DNA of 37,454 bases from Propionibacteriaceae bacterium (GCA_017882685.1 JADGPA010000206.1:1-37454), one strand, 5' to 3'. Counted from the stretch's first letter, positions 21,213 through 31,098 are shown. Numbers and translations are program-made. Notes: generated by a model not told the origin, from the letters alone.

Positions 21213-23792
21213 GTGGGGCAGGGTTGGCTGGATCTGGCTGAGGCCACGTGGACAGTGCGCGCGGACGTGTCCGCCCAAGGCTGGCCAACGGTCCCAGAGG
21301 ATCTTCGTAACCAACTCGCCGCGGGTATTCCGGCCACCGTGCCTGGTGTGGTGCACACCGACCTGCTCGCTGAGGGCCTGATCGACGACCCGTATCTCGG
21401 CACCGCTGAGGCCGACCAGCACTGGGTGGGCCAGCAGGCCTGGACCTACCGTGCCGAATTCGAGCTCGCCGCCTACGCCGGCGAATTGAAGGCCGAGTTC
21501 TGCGAGCTGCTCTGCGACGGCCTCGACACCATTGCGGAGGTGTTCTGCAACGGCACATCGGTCGGCGGCTCGGTCAACATGCACCGCCGCAACATCTTCT
21601 CCGTCGGGAGCCTGCTCCAGGTCGGAACGAACGTCATCGAGGTCGTCTTCGCGCCCGTGCTGGAGTACATCGCGCAGATGGCGGCACTGGTCGGCGAGCG
21701 GGTCCACGTCGAGCGCGACCCCTACAACCTGGTGCGCAAGATGGCCTGCAACTTCGGCTGGGACTGGGGGCCGCGCCTGATCACCGCCGGCATCTGGAAG
21801 ACCATCGGCCTGCGCAGCTGGGACACCGCCCGTATCACCGACCTCGCCGTCTTCGCCACCGCCACCCCGAACGGCTCCGGCGGCTGGGACGGCGAGCTGC
21901 GCGTGCACGTCCAGGTGTCCGGAAGCACCAGGTTCGCAGCCCTCACCGTGCGGGTGCACGGAGTCGGCGCGACCCACGCCGACGCTGAGGCAGGAGTGCC
22001 GGCGGAGGACTGGACAGAGATCGTCGTACCGATCAGCGACATCGAGCCGTGGTGGCCGCACAGCATCGGCGACCAGCCGCTCTACAACGTCGACGTGATG
22101 CTCCACAACGACGTCGCCGTCCTCGACGAGGTGCGGCGCGAGACCGGCTTCCGCAGCATCGAGCTCGACACCACGCCGGACGCCGACGGCACCGGCGAGA
22201 CCTTCGGCCTGCGGCTCAACGGCGAGCTGTTGTTCGTCCGTGGCATGGACTGGATCCCCGACGACTGCTTCCCGAGCCGGATCACCCCCGAGCGTTACCG
22301 CGAGCGGGTGCAGCAGGCCAAGGACGCCAACGTCGACCTGCTGCGTATCTGGGGCGGCGGAATCTACGAGCAGGCCGATTTCTACAAGGCCTGCGACGAG
22401 CTGGGCGTCATGGTGTGGCAGGACTTCTGCCTCGCCTGCGCGGCCTATCCCGAGGAGGAGCCGTTCCGCTTCGAGGTGGAGGCGGAGGCCCGCGACAACG
22501 TGATCCGGCTGTCAGCCCACCCCTCGCTGGTGATCTGGAACGGCAACAACGAGTGCATCTGGGGCTTCCACGACTGGAACTGGGCAGAGCAGCTCGGCGA
22601 TCGTACGTGGGGCGCCGGCTACTACTACGACCTGTTCCCGAAGGTCCTCGCTGAGCTCGACCCGTCCCGTCCGTACTGGCCCGGCAGCCCATCGTCGGGT
22701 CCGGCAGAGGTGGCCAAGGGCCTGCAGCCCAACGACATGAACTACGGCTGCGTGCACATCTGGGACGTCTGGAACGAGCGCGACTACACCGGCTACGACG
22801 CCTACTCCCCGCGATTCGTCTCCGAGTTCGGCTACCAAGGCCCCGCCACCTGGGCCACCTGGGTCCGCACGCTCGCCCCGGAGGACCGCAGCGCCACCTC
22901 CGCGACGATGCTGGTACACCAGAAGGCCGCCGGCGGTAACACCAAGCTCAACAACGGCATCGCCGGCCACCTGCCCGCTCCCGGTGAGGGCGCCGAGGAC
23001 TTCGACGAGTGGCTGTTCGCGATGCAGTTGCAGCAGGCCCGCGCGGTGCGTTACGGCATCGAGCGGTGGCGTTCGCTGCGTGCTCGCTGCCTCGGCTCGA
23101 TCGTGTGGCAGCTCAATGACTGCTGGCCGGTGACCTCCTGGGCAGCCCTCGACCTCGGCACCAACGCTGCCGGACAGCCTGTCGCTCGCCGCAAGCCGCT
23201 GTGGTACGCGGTGCGTTCGGCCTACGCCGACCACGCGATCACCCTGCAGACCGAGCCCGAGGGCCGACGCCTCGCGCTGGTCAACGACGGCGTCGAGGAC
23301 TGGCACGCCACCGGTGCCGTCGAACTGCGTCGCCTCGGCGGTGAGGTGCTGTGGACGCTACCGCTGGACGCAGTTGTCCCGATCCGCGAACGTGCGGACG
23401 TTGCCGTCGACGCCCCGGTGCCCGATGACGCAGCAGATCTCGCCCTCGTTGTCACCGTCGCCGGCGCGGAACGGTACGTGAAGCTCCTCGTTGAGGACGT
23501 CGCGGCAGCCATCCCCGCGCCCGCCCTCGAAGCGACGGCCACAGCAACAGCAACCGGCGCTGCCGTGACGGTGGTGGCAGGCAGCTTCCTGCGGACGCTG
23601 TGCCTGTTCGCCGACCGCGTCGCCGAGGACGCAACGACCGACACCATGATGGTCGACCTCTTCCCCGGCGAATCCCACACCTTCGACGTGGTCGGCGACC
23701 TCAAGGGCATCGAGCTGTCAACGCTCACCAGCCCGACAGTGCTGCGTTCCCTGACCGTCCCGCTCTCCCTCGGAGCCGCCCGGGAGAGATGA
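21213..23792 (+). CDS. Beta-mannosidase, glycoside hydrolase family 2
   Basis: 859 aa from the GTG at 21213, chosen because AAGGAGG sits 5-6 bp upstream and the N-terminus then matches the family (LAEATWTVRADV; PATVPGVVHTDLL). There is no signal peptide, so it acts in the cytosol. Domain order: jelly-roll (to ~170), Ig-like, TIM barrel with GWDWGPRL, RGMDWIPDD and LLRIWGGGIYEQ, then the C-terminal beta domains. The acid/base is Glu447 in WNGNNECIW and the nucleophile Glu538 in SEFGYQGPATW. The GWDWGP and MDWIPDD signatures are those of GH2 beta-mannosidases, which release mannose from beta-1,4-manno-oligosaccharides. First gene of the glycan operon. Confidence 0.95.
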   Translation: MGQGWLDLAEATWTVRADVSAQGWPTVPEDLRNQLAAGIPATVPGVVHTDLLAEGLIDDPYLGTAEADQHWVGQQAWTYRAEFELAAYAGELKAEFCELLCDGLDTIAEVFCNGTSVGGSVNMHRRNIFSVGSLLQVGTNVIEVVFAPVLEYIAQMAALVGERVHVERDPYNLVRKMACNFGWDWGPRLITAGIWKTIGLRSWDTARITDLAVFATATPNGSGGWDGELRVHVQVSGSTRFAALTVRVHGVGATHADAEAGVPAEDWTEIVVPISDIEPWWPHSIGDQPLYNVDVMLHNDVAVLDEVRRETGFRSIELDTTPDADGTGETFGLRLNGELLFVRGMDWIPDDCFPSRITPERYRERVQQAKDANVDLLRIWGGGIYEQADFYKACDELGVMVWQDFCLACAAYPEEEPFRFEVEAEARDNVIRLSAHPSLVIWNGNNECIWGFHDWNWAEQLGDRTWGAGYYYDLFPKVLAELDPSRPYWPGSPSSGPAEVAKGLQPNDMNYGCVHIWDVWNERDYTGYDAYSPRFVSEFGYQGPATWATWVRTLAPEDRSATSATMLVHQKAAGGNTKLNNGIAGHLPAPGEGAEDFDEWLFAMQLQQARAVRYGIERWRSLRARCLGSIVWQLNDCWPVTSWAALDLGTNAAGQPVARRKPLWYAVRSAYADHAITLQTEPEGRRLALVNDGVEDWHATGAVELRRLGGEVLWTLPLDAVVPIRERADVAVDAPVPDDAADLALVVTVAGAERYVKLLVEDVAAAIPAPALEATATATATGAAVTVVAGSFLRTLCLFADRVAEDATTDTMMVDLFPGESHTFDVVGDLKGIELSTLTSPTVLRSLTVPLSLGAARER

Positions 23793-23899
23793 GCGCGCAG
23801 ACCCGGTCCTCGCCGGGCACCTTCAACCGAACTCAAGTCAACGAAGACTCAACAACACCAACGGACCCCGGAGCGGGGCCAGTCAACAGGAGGAACTCA

Positions 23900-25708
23900 A
23901 TGTCAGATTCCGTCTTCGAAAAGCCGTCTCGCCGCTCGTTCATCAAGATCGGCGGCCTGGCGATCGGTGGCCTCGCCCTCGCGGCGTGTGCACCGAAGGC
24001 CAGCACCGGCTCCACCGGCGCAACCGGCGGCACGGAAGCCAAGCTCGGCGTCGGCAACAACGGCCAGGTCGGCAAGGGCCGCGCCGGCGCCACCGGTGAC
24101 AGCCTGCTGATCGCGGGCTTCCAGTGGGGGCCCCCGGCCACTTTCAACCCGCTGTCCCCGACGGCCGCCTGGCCGGCAGCAGCCAACGTGATGCAGATCG
24201 TGTACGAAACCTTGCTCCGCTGGAACATCGCGACCGGTGAGGTCATGCCTGGCCTTGCCAAGGAGTACAAGCTCGACGGCACCAAGACCATCACCCTGAC
24301 CATGCAGGACGGCGTCACCTTCTCAGACGCCTCCCCCTGCACCGCCAAGGATGTCGTGGCGTCCTTCGAGCTCGGCAAGAAGAACACCGGCATCTCGACA
24401 GCTGCCTTCTGGGCCGCGGCCGACGCCATCGAGGCGCCTGACGACAAGACCGTCGTGGTCACCGTCAGCGCGAAGACCAAGAATGTCGGCCAGGTGTTGC
24501 GCATGCTCACCGAGACCTACATCCTGCCGGCGGCCGTGTTCTCGAAGATCGCCGACGACAAGCTGCCCACCGAGATCATGGACAAGCCGATTGGCACCGG
24601 CCCGTTCACGCTGAGCAAGGCCGACCAGACCCAGGTCGTACTGGCCCTCAACGAGAAGTACTGGGGCCAGACGTTCTACGGCGGCCTCCCGGTGATGAAG
24701 CAGATCATCCACCCGATCTTCAAGTCCAACGAGGATGGCAACATCAAGTTCCAGGCCGGTGAGCTGGACATCATGCAGCAGTTCGTCTCCCAGATCTGGA
24801 AGATGTGGGAAGGCGGCAAGCCGGTCGGCACCTACCTCAAGGACAAGCCGTACTACGTCCCGGGTTCGATGCCGATGCTGCTGATGAACACCACCAAGAA
24901 GGGCCTCGACAACGCCGTCGTCCGCAAGGCAATCGCCTCTGCCATCGACTACGCGTCGATCGCAGAGACCGCCATGTCGGGCTACTCGGCTGAGGTTCAG
25001 CCCAGCCTGATCCTGCCGTCCGGCGCGGAGAGCAAGTTCTTCAACAAGGAAGATGCTGCGGCCAACGGCTGGAAGTTCGACGCCGCTGCAGCTGAGAAGC
25101 TGCTCACCGACGCCGGCGCGAAGAAGGGCAGTGACGGCGTTTACGTCCTCGACGGCACTCGCGTCGGCCCGTACAAGCTGATCACCCCGACCGGATGGAC
25201 CGACTGGAACGCATCCTGCGAGATCATCGCGAAGAGTCTGAAGGCCATCGGCATCGACTGCTCGACCAACTTCCCGCAGCAGGCGGAGACCACCCAGGCC
25301 ATCCAGGGCGGCTCCTTCGACATGGCGGTCTGGTACGTCTCGGGTGTGAACCCGGCCACCCCATGGGCCCGGTTCAAGGACATCATGAGCCAGTCCGAGG
25401 TGCAGCCGATCGGAAAGACCACCTTCGCCAACTACGGTCGCTGGAAGAACGACGCCGTTGAGGCACTGCTCACCGAGGCCTCCCAGGCCACCGATGACGC
25501 ATCGAAGAAGGCGGCCTACGACAAGCTCGACGCGCTCTACCGCAAGGAAGTGCCCGCCTGCCCGATCATGTACCGTCCCGACGAGTTCTACGAGTACAAC
25601 GCGACCAACTTCTTCAACTGGCCCGATGAGAAGAACAGCTACGCTCCGCCGATGTTCCGCGGCGCCGGCAATACGTGGATGTACAAGATCAAGAAGATCG
25701 CCGGCTGA
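23900..25708 (+). CDS. Extracellular solute-binding protein family 5 (Opp/Dpp type), Tat lipoprotein
   Basis: 602 aa from the ATG at 23900 (AGGAGG 6 bp upstream; the track start at 23600 lies in the preceding gene's shadow). The N-terminus has a textbook twin-arginine motif SRRSFIK, a hydrophobic stretch and the lipobox ALAAC with Cys30, so it should be exported folded by Tat and lipid-anchored. The mature part follows SBP_bac_5: FNPLSPTAAWP, MQIVYETLLRWN, EVMPGLAKEYKLDG, DGVTFSDASPCTAKDVVASF and IGTGPFTL. In this neighbourhood of glycosidases the ligand is most likely a beta-oligosaccharide, although the family is named for peptides. Ligand assignment is inference. Confidence 0.94.
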   Translation: MSDSVFEKPSRRSFIKIGGLAIGGLALAACAPKASTGSTGATGGTEAKLGVGNNGQVGKGRAGATGDSLLIAGFQWGPPATFNPLSPTAAWPAAANVMQIVYETLLRWNIATGEVMPGLAKEYKLDGTKTITLTMQDGVTFSDASPCTAKDVVASFELGKKNTGISTAAFWAAADAIEAPDDKTVVVTVSAKTKNVGQVLRMLTETYILPAAVFSKIADDKLPTEIMDKPIGTGPFTLSKADQTQVVLALNEKYWGQTFYGGLPVMKQIIHPIFKSNEDGNIKFQAGELDIMQQFVSQIWKMWEGGKPVGTYLKDKPYYVPGSMPMLLMNTTKKGLDNAVVRKAIASAIDYASIAETAMSGYSAEVQPSLILPSGAESKFFNKEDAAANGWKFDAAAAEKLLTDAGAKKGSDGVYVLDGTRVGPYKLITPTGWTDWNASCEIIAKSLKAIGIDCSTNFPQQAETTQAIQGGSFDMAVWYVSGVNPATPWARFKDIMSQSEVQPIGKTTFANYGRWKNDAVEALLTEASQATDDASKKAAYDKLDALYRKEVPACPIMYRPDEFYEYNATNFFNWPDEKNSYAPPMFRGAGNTWMYKIKKIAG

Positions 25709-25740
25709 AGCAGCGACGGTTCTAGGAAAGTTGGATTGCC

Positions 25741-26748
25741 ATGGGTCTACGGCGCTATCTGGCCAACAAGACCATCTGGTATCTGGGTGCGCTGGTGGTA
25801 GCAGTGGTTCTGAACTTCCTGCTACCACGGCTCATCCCGGGTAACCCGGTGGACGTGCTCGTCTCGAAGATGGGTCAGGGAGGCCTGTCCTCCGAGGCCC
25901 AGCAACGCACGTATGAGGCGTTCATGAGGGAGTTCGGCCTCGACAAGCCGATCTGGGACCAGTTCGTGCTGTACATCACGGGCGTGTTCCATGGGAACTT
26001 CGGGGCATCGTTCTCGTTCTACCCGACCCCGGTGTCGAGCCTCAGCGCCCAATCGGTGCCGTACACCCTGGCACTCCAACTTCCCGCAATCGTTCTTGGC
26101 TGGATCATCGGCAACCTCCTGGGCGCCATCGCCGCCTACAAGGGTGGCGGCTGGGACAAGTCGGTATTCACCACCGCGCTGTTGTTCAACTCCACCCCGT
26201 ACTACTGCCTCTCGATCATCCTGCTCTACGTCTTCGCCGTGGTACTCGGCATCTTCCCCGTTGGCGGTGCCTACTCCCTTGGCCTCTCCCCGGAGTGGAG
26301 TTGGGAATTCTTCTCCGACGCCGTCAGCTACTGGTGGCTGCCCTTCCTGTCGCTCGTGCTGATCAACATCGGCGGGCAGGCCGTCGGCATGCGCTCGATG
26401 GCCATCTACGAATTGGGTTCCGACTACGTGAACTACTCACGGAGCCTGGGAATCGGAGATCGGAAGATGACCGGCTACATCTTCCGCAACGCCATGCTGC
26501 CCCAGATCACCGGCCTCGCCCTCAGCATTGGCACGATGGTGGGCGGAGCGCTGATCACCGAGTTGGTATTCAGCTATCCCGGGATGGGAACGCTCCTGTT
26601 CGGCGCGATCTCCTCCAACGACTACCCGGTGATCCAGGCGGTCACCCTGATCATCACTGTGGCTGTGCTTGTCGCCAACTACATGGTCGAGATTCTCTAC
26701 GGCTTCATCGACCCGCGGATCCGTGCTTCGAAGTCCGGGGAGAAGTGA
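25741..26748 (+). CDS. ABC transporter permease, OppB/DppB type
   Basis: 335 aa, six membrane helices. The opening MGLRRYLANKTIWYLGALVV with LPRLIPGNPVDVL is the OppB/DppB signature. The GASFSFYPTPVSSL loop and the EAA coupling segment (SLGIGDRKMTGYIFRNAMLP) contact the ATPase. Near the end is ITELVFSYPGMGTLLF. It starts 32 bp after the solute-binding protein with AGGAAAG upstream and is one base from the next gene. It forms the translocation pore with the DppC-type partner. Cargo is probably oligosaccharide, by context. Confidence 0.95.
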   Translation: MGLRRYLANKTIWYLGALVVAVVLNFLLPRLIPGNPVDVLVSKMGQGGLSSEAQQRTYEAFMREFGLDKPIWDQFVLYITGVFHGNFGASFSFYPTPVSSLSAQSVPYTLALQLPAIVLGWIIGNLLGAIAAYKGGGWDKSVFTTALLFNSTPYYCLSIILLYVFAVVLGIFPVGGAYSLGLSPEWSWEFFSDAVSYWWLPFLSLVLINIGGQAVGMRSMAIYELGSDYVNYSRSLGIGDRKMTGYIFRNAMLPQITGLALSIGTMVGGALITELVFSYPGMGTLLFGAISSNDYPVIQAVTLIITVAVLVANYMVEILYGFIDPRIRASKSGEK

Positions 26749-26749
26749 T

Positions 26750-27781
26750 ATGACGAATATTCAGAGCGCCGCCGTCACTGCAGAGGCCGGGGGCCCACTG
26801 GTTCCGGAGGGACTGCCCACCGAACCACAGAAGGCCAAGCCCGCCTGGCGGAGCCTCAACTTCGGCCCACGCATGTGGATCTCGCTCGGCATCATCGGCG
26901 CGGTCGCCGCACTGGCTTTCATCGGCCCGTTGTTCTACCCGTACGGGCCGGACCAAAAGGTCGGGTCGCTCTACGACTCCCCGAGCGCTGAGCACATTCT
27001 CGGCACGGAGAACTTCGGCTACGACGTGCTCGCCGTGCTGATGGCGAGCGCCCGGAACTCGCTGATTATCGGCCTGCTGGCCGGCACCATCGCTGTGCTG
27101 ATCGGTGTCGCCATCGGCATCCTTGCCGGCTACATCGGCGGCTGGGTCGAGGAGGCCCTGATGGGTTTCACCAATATCGTGCTGGCGATCCCGTCCATCG
27201 TGATCCTGATCCTGATCTCCATCTCGCTGCAGAGCACCAACGTCGCCTTCCTGAAAGGCGTCGTCGGGCTGGCGCTGGTGATCGGCATCACGGCCTGGCC
27301 ATGGACGGCACGAGCCGTCAGAGCCCAGGCGAGTTCTGTCGCCACGCGGGAACACATCGACGTGGCCAAGCTCTCCGGCGCCCGCACCCCGAGCATCATG
27401 GTCCGCGACGTGCTGCCCTATCTGGCCAGCTACGCCGTGATGGCCTGGGTGCTCCAGCTGGCCAGTGCGATCCTCGCCGAGTCCACCCTTTCGATGCTGG
27501 GCCTCGGCCCGTCGGGCGCGAACTCGCTGGGCAAGCAGTTGTTCTGGGCGCTGGCCTTCCAGGCTGTGGCCACCGGCGCGTGGTGGGCCTTCCTGCCCCC
27601 GACGATCGTGCTGACCATGATCAGCTTCGGCCTGCTCTACCTGCAGTCCTCGCTCGACGAGGTGTTCAACCCGAGGCTGCGCAGGGGCAAGAAGAAGAAT
27701 CTGGCCAAGGCCGCGGCACGCCGTGAAGAGACGGCACGCAAGCTGGCTGAGCAGAACCAGCGTGTGGAGGTGACTGCATGA
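26750..27781 (+). CDS. ABC transporter permease, OppC/DppC type
   Basis: 343 aa from the ATG at 26750, one base after the previous stop and preceded by GGGGAGAAG; the track start at 26669 overlaps the DppB gene. A cytosolic N-terminal tail leads to the first helix (MWISLGIIGAVAALAFIGPLF). Then comes the family marker ILGTENFGYDVLAVLMASAR and the EAA loop HIDVAKLSGARTPSIMVRDV. AESTLSMLGLGPSGANSLG is typical of DppC. The C-terminus is a basic cytosolic extension (RRGKKKNLAKAAARREETAR). The stop overlaps the next ATG by 4 nt. Confidence 0.95.
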   Translation: MTNIQSAAVTAEAGGPLVPEGLPTEPQKAKPAWRSLNFGPRMWISLGIIGAVAALAFIGPLFYPYGPDQKVGSLYDSPSAEHILGTENFGYDVLAVLMASARNSLIIGLLAGTIAVLIGVAIGILAGYIGGWVEEALMGFTNIVLAIPSIVILILISISLQSTNVAFLKGVVGLALVIGITAWPWTARAVRAQASSVATREHIDVAKLSGARTPSIMVRDVLPYLASYAVMAWVLQLASAILAESTLSMLGLGPSGANSLGKQLFWALAFQAVATGAWWAFLPPTIVLTMISFGLLYLQSSLDEVFNPRLRRGKKKNLAKAAARREETARKLAEQNQRVEVTA

Positions 27782-28806
27782 CCGGCATCCTGATGCGCGC
27801 GAGCAACCTGACGGCGGTGTACGCCGCCGACAGCGGCCAGGACGTGCCTGCCGTCGACGACGTCACCCTCGACGTGCCGGAGGGCCAGATCGTCGGCCTC
27901 GCCGGTGAGTCGGGGTGTGGCAAGTCGACTCTCGGCAACGCGCTGGCCATGATCGCCAATCCTCCGCTGTACGTCGTCGGCGGCACGATGGAGATCGACG
28001 ACGAGGTCATCGACCTCAGCACCCTGCACCGTGGCGCCAACGAGGCCCACCGGCCCTACCGTGGTTCCACCGTCTCGCTGCTGCCGCAGGGGGCCATGAA
28101 CGCCGTCAGCCCGACGCTGCGACTCCGCAACCTCGTCGTCGACGTGATGCGCGCCCATAAGCCCGACACCACCAAGGCTGAAGCGCTCGACAGGGCCACC
28201 GACCGGCTGAACATGCTGGACATGCCCACCCGGGTGCTCGACTCCTATGCCCACCAGCTGTCCGGCGGTATGAAGCAGCGCATGGTCACGGTGATCTCGA
28301 CCCTGCTCAACCCGAAGCTGCTGATCGCAGACGAGCCGACCTCTGCGCTTGACGTGTCCAGCCAGAAGGCGCTCATCGAGATGCTTCTAGCGATGGTGGA
28401 GAAGAAGATCATGCGCGGCGTGATCTTCATCACCCACGACCTGCCGGTGCTGTCGATGGTCACCGACCGGCTGGCAATCATGTACGCAGGCAAGATCGTC
28501 GAGAACGGGTTGACGGAGGAACTGGTGAACAATGCCAGGCACCCCTACACGTCGGCGCTGCTGTCTTCGGTCCTTGATCCAACAGTGGAGACCAGGACCA
28601 AGCACGTCCTGGGAATCCCCGGCTCGCCGCCCAACCTCGCTAATCCGCCCAGTGGGTGCCGCTTCCATCCGCGCTGCCCGTTCGCGATGGACATCTGCAA
28701 GACAGAGGAACCCGCGTTCCTGCAAGAGCGGGACCACGATGTGGCCTGCTGGTGGGCGAACGACCACGCGTACGAAACCGTCCCGATGGAGGTGAACCAG
28801 CTGTGA
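27778..28806 (+). CDS. ABC transporter ATP-binding protein, OppD/DppD type
   Basis: 342 aa. Walker A GESGCGKST at 43-51, Q-loop LLPQGAMNAVSPTLRL, signature LSGGMKQRM, Walker B LLIADEPTSALD, H-loop ITHDLPVLS. The C-terminal oligopeptide-ABC extension has PPSGCRFHPRCPFAMDIC with a further Cys in DVACWW; this cysteine pattern is known from Opp/Dpp ATPases and is thought to hold an iron-sulfur cluster in some. The GAMN form of the Q-loop (in place of D-x-x-x-LNP) is shared by a subset of sugar-linked Opp systems in my recollection, unverified. Overlaps both neighbours by 4 nt. Confidence 0.95.
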   Translation: MTGILMRASNLTAVYAADSGQDVPAVDDVTLDVPEGQIVGLAGESGCGKSTLGNALAMIANPPLYVVGGTMEIDDEVIDLSTLHRGANEAHRPYRGSTVSLLPQGAMNAVSPTLRLRNLVVDVMRAHKPDTTKAEALDRATDRLNMLDMPTRVLDSYAHQLSGGMKQRMVTVISTLLNPKLLIADEPTSALDVSSQKALIEMLLAMVEKKIMRGVIFITHDLPVLSMVTDRLAIMYAGKIVENGLTEELVNNARHPYTSALLSSVLDPTVETRTKHVLGIPGSPPNLANPPSGCRFHPRCPFAMDICKTEEPAFLQERDHDVACWWANDHAYETVPMEVNQL

Positions 28807-29636
28807 GCGACCTCGACTCCCTTGAGCCGCGCCCAGCGACCGGCCAGCCGGTGCTCTCGGCCACGCATGTCACCAAGCAGTTCCGAGTGTCGGGTGGTCA
28901 CATCACCGCCGTAGACGACGTGAGTGTCGACTTCCACGCCGGCAAGGTGCTGGCTGTGGTGGGTGAGTCCGGCTCGGGCAAGTCGACGCTGGCCCGGATG
29001 CTGCTGCGGCTGATGCCGGTGACGAGCGGCACGATCACCTACAACGGCAAGGATGTCACCCACATAAAGGGTTCCGAGCTTCGGGGTTACTGGCGCGACG
29101 TGCAGGCGGTCTTCCAGGACCCGTTCTCCTCGTTCAACCAGTTCTACACCGTTGGGCAGACGCTGCGCCGAGGGATGGGCTCGCAGGGCCTGGAGAAGGA
29201 GACCCTCGACCAGCTGATCGAGACCTGCCTCGGCTACGTCGGGCTGAAGCCGGCCGACGCCGTGCACAAGTACCCACACCAGCTGTCCGGCGGCCAGCGG
29301 CAACGGGTCATGATCGCCCGCGCGCTCATGATGAACCCGAAGGTACTGCTGGCCGACGAGGCCACGTCGATGCTGGACGCCTCGCTGCGCGTGAGCGCCC
29401 TGAACGTGCTGCAGGACCTGCGGGCGAACCTCGGCTTGACCGTGCTGTTCATCACCCACGACATTGGGCAGGCCTGCTACCTGGCCGACGAGGTGGTCGT
29501 GATGGAGCACGGCCTTGTCGTGGAGCGCGGCACCACCGACGCGGTCATCTTCGAACCGAAGAACGACTACACCAAGCGCCTGCTGGCCGACGTGCCCGAC
29601 CTGAAGGGCAGCCTCAAGGTCCGCAAGGACGTCTGA
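28803..29636 (+). CDS. ABC transporter ATP-binding protein, OppF/DppF type
   Basis: 277 aa from the GTG at 28803, which overlaps the DppD stop (GTGA); the longer track ORF is out of context. Walker A GESGSGKST at 54-62, Q-loop VFQDPFSSFNQFYTVG, signature LSGGQRQRVMIARAL, Walker B VLLADEATSMLDAS, H-loop FITHDIGQA. Walker B reads ADEAT where EPT is usual, but the catalytic Glu is kept. It lacks the C-terminal Cys-rich extension of its partner and ends LKVRKDV. It would pair with the DppD-type ATPase as a heterodimer. A 94-bp gap follows before the GH1 gene. Confidence 0.95.
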   Translation: MSDLDSLEPRPATGQPVLSATHVTKQFRVSGGHITAVDDVSVDFHAGKVLAVVGESGSGKSTLARMLLRLMPVTSGTITYNGKDVTHIKGSELRGYWRDVQAVFQDPFSSFNQFYTVGQTLRRGMGSQGLEKETLDQLIETCLGYVGLKPADAVHKYPHQLSGGQRQRVMIARALMMNPKVLLADEATSMLDASLRVSALNVLQDLRANLGLTVLFITHDIGQACYLADEVVVMEHGLVVERGTTDAVIFEPKNDYTKRLLADVPDLKGSLKVRKDV

Positions 29637-29730
29637 CACAGGCACCGCAGCCGTAATGCCACCCTGGCGTCCCTCGCCCGGCGGCGGGCGGATGCTGCCG
29701 GTTGAAAGCCCACAATTGAAAGGTCTGCGC

Positions 29731-31098
29731 ATGGGCATCGACTTCCCCGAAGGGTTCCTCTTCGGCTCCGCCACGTCCGCGTACCAGATCGAAGGAGCCG
29801 CTGCGGAGGACGGCAAGGAGGACTCGATCTGGGACGTGTTCTGCCGGGTGCCGGGCGCGATCGTCAACGGCGAGGACGGGACCCTGGCCTGCGACCACTA
29901 CCACCGCTACGCCGAGGACGCGAAGCTGCTGGCAGACCTCGGCATGAGCACGTACCGGTTCTCGGTGTCGTGGCCGCGGGTGCTCGACAGCGACGGTGCC
30001 GTGATCGCCAAGGGCATGGACTTCTACTCCCGCCTCGTCGACGAGCTGCTCGCCAACGACGTGGCGCCGTGGCTCACGCTGTACCACTGGGACCTGCCCG
30101 CCGCGCTGCCGGGCGGCTGGAAGAACCGCGACACCGCCAAGCGGTTCGTCGACTATGCCGTTGCCGTGCAAGAGCACCTCGGTGACCGGGTACGCACCTG
30201 GACGACCCTCAACGAGCCGTGGTGTTCCTCGTTCCTCAGCTACGCAGCGGGCGTCCACGCCCCCGGCGAGACCGACCCGGCCAGCTCGATCGCTGCGGCG
30301 CACCACCTGCTGCTGGCCCATGGGTGGACGGTGCAGGCGCTGCGGCAGGCCGACCCCACCGCCAGCCTCGGCATCACGCTGAACTTCACCCCGGCCATTC
30401 CAGCCACGCGCAGTGATGCGGATTCCGACGTCGCCCGGCGCGTCGACGGCACGGCCAACCGCTTCTTCACCGACCCGATCTTCACCGGCGCCTATCCCGC
30501 CGACGTGCTCAGCGACCTCGGCGAGCTCTGGCCGTCGGGGCTGGTGCAGGACGACGACCTCGCCGCCATCAGCGCCCCGATCGACGTGCTGGGCGTCAAC
30601 TACTACACGACGAACATGTTCCGGGCCGCCAGTCCGGACGAGGCGACCGACTGCGCCACTCCCCACATCGCCGCGCCGGACGCGGTCCAGGTGTTGCGGG
30701 ACCTGCCTTTGACCGAGATGGGCTGGGAGGTGGATCCCGGCGGGCTGCGAGACCTGCTCACCTGGCTGCACACCACCTATACCGGGCCGGCCGGCACGGC
30801 ACTCGTGATCACGGAGAACGGCGCGGCCTTCGACGACCACGCCGATGCCGACGGCTTCGTCAGCGACGTGGATCGCGTCGACTACCTGCGCGCCCACTTG
30901 GGAGCCGTCCACGAGGCCATCGACGCCGGCGGCGACGTGCGCGGCTACCTGGCCTGGTCGCTGATGGACAACTTCGAATGGTCCTACGGGTACAGCAAGC
31001 GCTTCGGGGTCGTCCGGGTGGATGAGCAACTGCGCCGCATCCCCAAGGCCAGCGCCCTCTGGTACGGCGAGGTCGCCCGCACCGGCCACGTCGACTGA
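29731..31098 (+). CDS. Beta-glucosidase / 6-phospho-independent GH1 glycosidase
   Basis: 455-aa TIM-barrel enzyme without signal peptide, so cytosolic. The start ATG at 29731 (TTGAAAGG upstream) gives the family N-terminus FPEGFLFGSATSAYQIEGA. The acid/base is Glu162 in TLNEPWC and the nucleophile Glu362 in VITENGAAF. YRFSVSWPRVL, WDLPAALPGGWKNRD and the C-terminal SLMDNFEWSYGYSKRFG are classical GH1 words; the FEW segment, without the Lys/Tyr phosphate-binding pattern, argues for non-phosphorylated substrates such as cellobiose or mixed beta-glucosides or beta-mannosides. It sits between the ABC genes and a GH3 enzyme, 52 bp upstream of the latter. Confidence 0.95.
   Translation: MGIDFPEGFLFGSATSAYQIEGAAAEDGKEDSIWDVFCRVPGAIVNGEDGTLACDHYHRYAEDAKLLADLGMSTYRFSVSWPRVLDSDGAVIAKGMDFYSRLVDELLANDVAPWLTLYHWDLPAALPGGWKNRDTAKRFVDYAVAVQEHLGDRVRTWTTLNEPWCSSFLSYAAGVHAPGETDPASSIAAAHHLLLAHGWTVQALRQADPTASLGITLNFTPAIPATRSDADSDVARRVDGTANRFFTDPIFTGAYPADVLSDLGELWPSGLVQDDDLAAISAPIDVLGVNYYTTNMFRAASPDEATDCATPHIAAPDAVQVLRDLPLTEMGWEVDPGGLRDLLTWLHTTYTGPAGTALVITENGAAFDDHADADGFVSDVDRVDYLRAHLGAVHEAIDAGGDVRGYLAWSLMDNFEWSYGYSKRFGVVRVDEQLRRIPKASALWYGEVARTGHVD

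Noticed and set aside
24323-25828. 501-aa minus-strand ORF
   Set aside because: Antisense to the solute-binding protein gene.
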